A stretch of DNA of 64,000 nucleotides from Pantoea agglomerans NBRC 102470 (GTDB lineage Bacteria > Pseudomonadota > Gammaproteobacteria > Enterobacterales > Enterobacteriaceae): contig NZ_BCZA01000011.1 of assembly GCF_001598475.1 (NCBI RefSeq), forward strand, positions 62,001-126,000. The letters are read 5' to 3'. Numbering within the stretch: position 1 is the stretch's first letter; every line of letters begins with the position of its first letter. Positions 59,179 through 64,000 of this stretch are shown piece by piece. The notes beneath the pieces were generated by a model. It was not told the origin of the DNA and did not search any database. It worked only from the letters and a program-made list of their open reading frames with translations. Made by a program: the position numbers and the translations under genes.

Positions 59179-60027
59179 ATGAAGGTCGCGTTTAAGCAAG
59201 TCGATGTGTTTACCTCAGCAGCCTTTAATGGCAATCCGCTGGCGGTGATTATGGATGCTCAGGGGTTGAGCGACAGCCAGCTGGCGGCGATTGCCCGCTG
59301 GACTAACCTGTCGGAAACCACCTTTGTGCTGCCGCCACAACATGAAGAGGCGGACTACCGGGTGCGTATTTTTACCGTGGAAGGCGAACTGCCGTTTGCC
59401 GGTCATCCGACGCTGGGCACCGCACACGCGCTGCTGGAGGCGGGCTGGCCAACCCGTACGCCGGGTGAAATCGTGCAGGAGTGCGGCGTCGGTAACGTGA
59501 CGGTGAAGATTAATGAGACGGGCGGACTGGCCTTTGCCGCGCCAGCTGCCACCCTGATGCCATGGCAGGATGCGCTGATGGGTAACGCCTTAAACAGCGA
59601 TGCATTCGATCTGACGCAAAGCCCGACCGTGGTGGATATGGGTATCCGCTGGCTGCTGGTGCCGATGGTCAGCGCCGAGGCCGTGCTGGCGCTGCAGCCC
59701 AATGTCAGCGATTTGCAGCGCCTGATTAAACATGCGGGTGTCTCGGGCGTGATGCCCTTTGGCCGTTTGCCCTCGGGCGAGCATGAACAGTATGAAGTGC
59801 GTGGCCTGCTGGTGGAAAATGGCAGCCTGACCGAAGATCCGGTGACCGGCAGCGCCAACGCCTGTCTGGCGCGTTACTTTGCAGCCGCAGGCCATACCAC
59901 CTCCTATCGCGTGCGTCAGGGTACTGCCCTGCAGCGTGCCGGTCGGGTGAACGTAACCTTTAATGGTGAAACCATCTGGATTGGCGGTAATACCGTTACC
60001 GTCATCGATGGCACCATTACGCTGTAA
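59179..60027 (+). CDS. PhzF-family isomerase/epimerase
   Basis: 282 residues with the two-lobed DAP-epimerase-like fold. Family motifs: FKQVDVFTSAAFNGNPLAVI at the start, the catalytic Glu in NLSETTFVLP (residue about 47), FAGHPTLGTAHAL, and EDPVTGSANACLARYF near the end. AAGGAG precedes the ATG. No phenazine genes are nearby, so the role is unknown. Confidence 0.92.
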   Translation: MKVAFKQVDVFTSAAFNGNPLAVIMDAQGLSDSQLAAIARWTNLSETTFVLPPQHEEADYRVRIFTVEGELPFAGHPTLGTAHALLEAGWPTRTPGEIVQECGVGNVTVKINETGGLAFAAPAATLMPWQDALMGNALNSDAFDLTQSPTVVDMGIRWLLVPMVSAEAVLALQPNVSDLQRLIKHAGVSGVMPFGRLPSGEHEQYEVRGLLVENGSLTEDPVTGSANACLARYFAAAGHTTSYRVRQGTALQRAGRVNVTFNGETIWIGGNTVTVIDGTITL

Positions 60028-60074
60028 AAGGCGGCGGCGACGTCGCGGGGTGCTTTCCGCGACGCCACCAGCGG

Positions 60075-60833
60075 TTAAATCCCCTGCCCGCCTGAGGCTT
60101 CAATACGCTGAGCGGTGATCCAGCCGGTTTCGTCACTGAGGATCGCGCTGATGGCGTCGCCGATATCATCCGGCAGTCCGACCCGGCCCAGCGCCGTCAG
60201 CCCGGCAATCTGATGGTTAATCTCGGGAGTATCGCGTACCCGGCCCCCGCCAAAGTCGGTCTCTATCGCGCCAGGTGCCAGGATATTGACGCGAATGCGT
60301 CGTTCGCCCAGCTCCTTCGCCTGGTAGCGCGTCAGTACTTCCATCGCCCCTTTCATCGACGCATAGGTCGAGGAGCCAGGATAGATCAGCCGGGTCAGAC
60401 CGCTGGAGATATTCAGGATGCGGCCACCGTCGTTGATCAGCGGCAGCAGCTTCTGGGTCAGGAAGTAAGGCCCTTTGAAATGCACATTAACCAGCGCATC
60501 AAATTCCGCCTCGGTAGTGTCGGTAAATGGTTTGTAGTGTCCGTGTCCGGCGTTGTTCACTAAATAGTCAAAACGCTCACGCTGCCACTGCTGTTGCAGT
60601 GCCTCTTTCACCTGGCCGACAAAGCGATCGAACTGACCGGTTTCGCCGACGTCCAGCGCCAGCGCCACTGCACGTCGCCCCAGCGCCTCGATCTCCTTCA
60701 CCACCGTCTGTGCCTCATCGGCATGGCTGCGGTAAGTCAGGATAATGTCTGTCCCCCTGGCCGCCAGTTTTAACGCGCCATTACGGCCTAAACCGCGGTT
60801 TGCACCGGTAATTAACGCCACTTTCTGATTCAT
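60075..60833 (-). CDS. SDR-family oxidoreductase
   Basis: 252 residues from the ATG at 60833 (AGGTG upstream; a GTG three codons earlier is possible). Rossmann motif TGANRGLGRNGAL, NNAGHG, catalytic Ser in LNISSGLTRL, and YASMK with the Tyr-Lys pair. It is divergent from the YhjC-like LysR gene 115 bases away and is a likely target. Substrate unknown. Confidence 0.9.
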   Translation of the reverse strand: MNQKVALITGANRGLGRNGALKLAARGTDIILTYRSHADEAQTVVKEIEALGRRAVALALDVGETGQFDRFVGQVKEALQQQWQRERFDYLVNNAGHGHYKPFTDTTEAEFDALVNVHFKGPYFLTQKLLPLINDGGRILNISSGLTRLIYPGSSTYASMKGAMEVLTRYQAKELGERRIRVNILAPGAIETDFGGGRVRDTPEINHQIAGLTALGRVGLPDDIGDAISAILSDETGWITAQRIEASGGQGI

Positions 60834-60948
60834 CTCTCGCACCTGTTGAAAAATTGAACACAGGTTAAGGATATTCGCGAATTATTGATCTATAAACAGT
60901 GTTAAATGCGCATCACTGTTTCAATAAAAACAACAATCGGTGAACAAC

Positions 60949-61848
60949 ATGGACAAAATTCACGCAATGCAGGTGTTTGTGCGGGTGGCCGAAATGGGCA
61001 GTTTTACCCGCGCGGCAGAGAGTTTAGGTGTCCCCAAAGGCAGCGTTTCGCGGCAGATACAGGCGCTGGAGAATCAAATGGCAACACGTTTGCTGCATCG
61101 CACCACGCGCCGGGTGCAACTAACCCAGGACGGGTTGGTCTATTACGATCGCTGTCTGGATTTATTGTCGATGATTGACGATATGGACAGCCTGTTCCAG
61201 CACGAGCCTGCCTCGCTCAGCGGTAAACTCCGGATTGATATGTCTGTGGCCATGGCCACCAGTTTTATCCTGCCACGGCTGCCGGAATTTTTGCAGCACT
61301 ACCCCGGCGTAGAGATTGAGCTGAGCAGCAGCGACCGTCAGGTAGATGTGATCCGGGAAGGGTTTGACTGCGTAATCCGCGTCGGTGAGCTCAAAGATTC
61401 TGGCCTGATTGCGCGAAAAATTGGTACCCATACCTTGATCAACTGCGCCAGCCCTGGCTACCTTTCGCGTTTCGGCATGCCGATCCGGCTGGAAGAGCTG
61501 TCGCAGCATGCGATGGTGCATTACAGCCAGCAACTGGGTCAGGCCTCACCGGGTTTTGAATATTTTGATGGCAGGCAGTGTCACTATGTTCACACCGGCG
61601 GTGTGGTCACCGTGAACAGCACCGAAACCTATCGCGCCGCCTGTCTGGCGGGGTTAGGCATTATTCAGGTGCCTGCCGCCGGAATTCAGACATTACTGGA
61701 AAGAGGCGAGCTGGTAGAAGTGCTGCATCGCTTTCCCGCCAGACCGATGCCGATCCACCTGCTCTATCCGCACCGGCGCAATGTGGCGCGTCGCGTGCGG
61801 GTTTTTATGGAGTGGCTGAGTCAGGTGTTACAGGAGTACGTCACCTGA
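60949..61848 (+). CDS. yhjC: LysR-family regulator YhjC
   Basis: 299 residues from MDKIHAMQVFVRVAEMGSF. HTH residues TRAAESLGVPKGSVSRQIQA match E. coli YhjC (MDKIHAMQLFIKVAELESF, then LPKGSVSRQIQALEH). It lies directly upstream of yhjD as in E. coli, so it is the orthologue. A GTG three codons upstream is also open. Confidence 0.9.
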   Translation: MDKIHAMQVFVRVAEMGSFTRAAESLGVPKGSVSRQIQALENQMATRLLHRTTRRVQLTQDGLVYYDRCLDLLSMIDDMDSLFQHEPASLSGKLRIDMSVAMATSFILPRLPEFLQHYPGVEIELSSSDRQVDVIREGFDCVIRVGELKDSGLIARKIGTHTLINCASPGYLSRFGMPIRLEELSQHAMVHYSQQLGQASPGFEYFDGRQCHYVHTGGVVTVNSTETYRAACLAGLGIIQVPAAGIQTLLERGELVEVLHRFPARPMPIHLLYPHRRNVARRVRVFMEWLSQVLQEYVT

Positions 61849-61893
61849 GCGGCTATACTTTGATTTTAATGATAAACAGGACAGTGAAGGTCT

Positions 61894-62913
61894 ATGACAG
61901 ACAAGCAGGAAAACCCGCAGGATACGCAGCCGCAAAAGCCGCTTATCGATATTAAAACCGGCAACGAGACGGTTGATCATTCGATAGTGCGCGTGTCGCG
62001 TTTTGCCGCCTGGTTTCAGGCGATCCCGGCAGTGGCGCATTTTATTCGCGCCCTTGACCGCTTTAACGATCGGCTCGGCAGCCAGTTTGGCGCGGCCATT
62101 ACCTATTTCTCTTTTTTATCGCTGATCCCCATTCTGATGGTGTCGTTTGCCGCCGTGGGTTTTGTGCTGGCATCGAACCAGGATCTGCTGACCGATATCA
62201 TCAACAAAATCGTCAGCAGCATCAGCGACCCGACGCTGGCCACCACGCTGAAGAATACGGTAAATACCGCCATTCAGCAGCGTGCCACCGTGGGTATTAC
62301 CGGTTTACTGCTGGCGCTCTACTCCGGTCTTAACTGGATGGGTAACCTGCGCGAAGCGATTCGTGCCCAGTCGCGCGACGTGTGGGAACGCAAACCGGAT
62401 GACAAAGAGAAGATCTGGAAGCGTTATATTCGCGATTTCCTGTCGCTGACCGGTCTGATGCTGGCGCTGGTGATTACGCTGTCGCTGACCTCGGTAGCCG
62501 GTTCGGCGCAGGCAATGATCGTCAGCGCACTGGGACTGGATGGTATCGACTGGTTACGGCCCGCCCTGACCATTATTGCCACCTCGATTTCCGTTATGGC
62601 TAACTATCTGCTGTTCCTGTGGATTTTCTGGATCCTGCCTCGTCACAAGCCGCGTAAGAAAGCACTGTTCCGCGGCACTCTGCTGGCGGCAATCGGTTTT
62701 GAGGTGATCAAGTTTGTGATGACGCTGACGCTGCCGAAGCTGGCGACCTCGCCTTCTGGTGCGGCCTTTGGTTCCGTGCTTGGCCTGATGGCGTTTTTCT
62801 ACTTCTTCGCCCGTCTGACGCTGTTCTGTGCGGCGTGGATCGCCACCGCCAAATATAAAGACGACCCACAAATGCCTGAAGCGGGCAGCGCGTCACGACA
62901 CAAATCATCGTAA
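61894..62913 (+). CDS. yhjD: Inner-membrane protein YhjD (YihY/BrkB family)
   Basis: 339 residues. A polar N-terminal tail is followed by six membrane helices of the YihY/BrkB family: FGAAITYFSFLSLIPILMVS, GLNWMGNLREAIRAQSRDVW and AAFGSVLGLMAFFYFFARLT. It matches E. coli YhjD along its length. The transport role is not established. Confidence 0.93.
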   Translation: MTDKQENPQDTQPQKPLIDIKTGNETVDHSIVRVSRFAAWFQAIPAVAHFIRALDRFNDRLGSQFGAAITYFSFLSLIPILMVSFAAVGFVLASNQDLLTDIINKIVSSISDPTLATTLKNTVNTAIQQRATVGITGLLLALYSGLNWMGNLREAIRAQSRDVWERKPDDKEKIWKRYIRDFLSLTGLMLALVITLSLTSVAGSAQAMIVSALGLDGIDWLRPALTIIATSISVMANYLLFLWIFWILPRHKPRKKALFRGTLLAAIGFEVIKFVMTLTLPKLATSPSGAAFGSVLGLMAFFYFFARLTLFCAAWIATAKYKDDPQMPEAGSASRHKSS

Positions 62914-62939
62914 TCCGTTAACAACAGCGGAAAATATCA

Positions 62940-62986
62940 CCCCTCGGCTATTTTTTAACCAGATAACAGGATGAATAGCTGAGGGG
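62940..62986 (+). terminator. yhjD terminator
   Basis: CCCCTCGGCTATT pairs with AATAGCTGAGGGG around a 21-base loop, followed by TCACTTTTATTT. Confidence 0.65.
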
Positions 62987-63185
62987 TCACTTTTATTTAG
63001 CCCTTTCGTAGAGTATCCCGCCAGATATCGTCCGGATTACCCCGGTATCACCCGACATTCGTCGCACCTCAGAAATTATCCTCTTTTTGCCCGCTGAAGC
63101 CAGACGCGGCGCGGGTTTTCTTCATTGAATGCGCTCTGGCAGATGCGTAAGATTCTTTGTCTGTATTTACAAATAAGAAACAGTT

Positions 63186-64000
63186 ATGCAAGCCTCCCTC
63201 ACAGACACGCTCGACAAACAGCAGGATCCCACGCCGGTTAACTCACGCAGTAAAGTGGTGATTGCCTCGCTGGTCGGAACGGCCATCGAGTTCTTCGACT
63301 TTTATATTTATGCCACTGCTGCAGTGATTGTTTTCCCGCACATTTTCTTCCCGCAGGGTGATGCCACGGTCGCGACGCTACAGTCGCTGGCCACCTTTGC
63401 TATCGCCTTTATCGCGCGTCCGATTGGCTCCGCCGTGTTTGGTCACTTTGGCGATCGCGTGGGTCGCAAAGCCACGCTGGTTGCCTCGCTGCTGACCATG
63501 GGGATCTCCACCGTGGTGATTGGTCTGCTGCCCGGCTATGAAACCATCGGCGTGATGGCTCCGTTGCTGCTGGCGCTGGCGCGTTTTGGTCAGGGACTGG
63601 GACTGGGTGGTGAATGGGGTGGCGCGGCGCTGCTGGCGACGGAAAATGCCCCGGCGAAGAAGCGTGCGCTTTACGGTTCCTTCCCTCAGCTGGGTGCGCC
63701 GATTGGCTTTTTCTTCGCTAACGGCACTTTTCTGCTGCTTTCGTGGCTGCTGACCGACGAGCAGTTTATGCAGTGGGGCTGGCGCGTGCCGTTTATTCTC
63801 TCCGCCGTGCTGGTGCTGATTGGCCTGTATGTGCGCGTTTCGCTGCATGAGAGTCCGGTGTTTGCCAAAGTACAGAAAGAGAAGAAGCAGGTTCGGGTGC
63901 CCATTGCAGCGCTGCTGAGCAAGCATCTGACTGCCACCATTCTCGGCACCTTTATCATGCTGGCGACCTATACGCTGTTCTATATCATGACCGTCTATTC
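63186..64000 (+). CDS. yhjE: MFS transporter YhjE, truncated by the window end
   Basis: The first 271 codons are present with no stop. MVGTAIEFFDFYIYATAA-type helix 1 (reads LVGTAIEFFDFYIYATAAVI), FGHFGDRVGRKATL and GLGGEWGGAALLATENAP are the metabolite:proton symporter signatures, and the sequence follows E. coli YhjE closely. The C-terminal part lies beyond the window. Gene order yhjC-yhjD-yhjE is conserved. Confidence 0.93.
   Translation, partial: MQASLTDTLDKQQDPTPVNSRSKVVIASLVGTAIEFFDFYIYATAAVIVFPHIFFPQGDATVATLQSLATFAIAFIARPIGSAVFGHFGDRVGRKATLVASLLTMGISTVVIGLLPGYETIGVMAPLLLALARFGQGLGLGGEWGGAALLATENAPAKKRALYGSFPQLGAPIGFFFANGTFLLLSWLLTDEQFMQWGWRVPFILSAVLVLIGLYVRVSLHESPVFAKVQKEKKQVRVPIAALLSKHLTATILGTFIMLATYTLFYIMTVY

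Overview
The window is a chromosomal segment of an Enterobacterales bacterium, most likely Pantoea or a near relative in Erwiniaceae. The evidence is close protein similarity to E. coli orthologues I know well (RsmJ, PrlC, RlmJ, Gor, KdpFABC, MntP, YhjC, YhjD, YhjE), a moderately high GC content, and many plant-associated-type sugar-acid transporters and LysR regulators. I can place it no further than that. No rRNA, tRNA, CRISPR array, intact insertion sequence or prophage is visible.

Layout. 0-8 kb: a small secreted-peptide gene with a microcin-type double-glycine leader and a strong terminator, then the conserved block rsmJ-prlC / rlmJ / gor, with a CPBP-type membrane protease and RNase Z/BN inserted between rlmJ and gor. 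8-11.3 kb: an AT-rich, almost gene-free stretch with one small winged-helix regulator, a Tat-exported esterase, a fold-back repeat and a GC-rich hairpin-rich stretch. 11.3-15.9 kb: a periplasmic protein, a CPA1 antiporter, an MFS exporter with divergent LysR, and yqhA. 15.9-23.3 kb: the high-affinity potassium system kdpFABC plus kdpD, with a KdpE operator but no kdpE. 23.3-35.4 kb: an HD-GYP protein, a sugar-acid transporter with 2-hydroxyacid dehydrogenase, an orphan sugar-binding protein, GNAT and ABC-exporter genes, a LysR, a glutathionyl-hydroquinone reductase with a hydrolase, and a sugar isomerase. 35.5-40.7 kb: crcB behind a fluoride riboswitch, a nucleoside hydrolase, and the L-galactonate genes lgoD/lgoR/lgoT. 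40.7-49.7 kb: an unrecognised protein coupled to a hydrolase, cspA with its cold-shock leader, a decayed lipoprotein gene, two LysR modules, a 25-codon azuC homologue and mntP with an MntR box. 49.7-60.8 kb: two MocR-type regulators, mqo, phosphoketolase, LysE exporter, GST, PhzF and SDR. 60.9-64 kb: yhjC-yhjD-yhjE, the last cut by the window edge.

Reading the window as a whole: both ends are core synteny (rsmJ-prlC-rlmJ-gor on the left, yhjC-yhjD-yhjE on the right). In E. coli the interval between gor and yhjC holds the acid fitness island. Here that interval is about 53 kb of different content, so it looks like a variable slot. A repeated theme is the divergent regulator/target pair (LysR or MocR facing an enzyme or exporter), which occurs at least six times. 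Ion homeostasis genes (K+, Na+/H+, Mn2+, F-) and sugar-acid uptake and catabolism dominate the rest.
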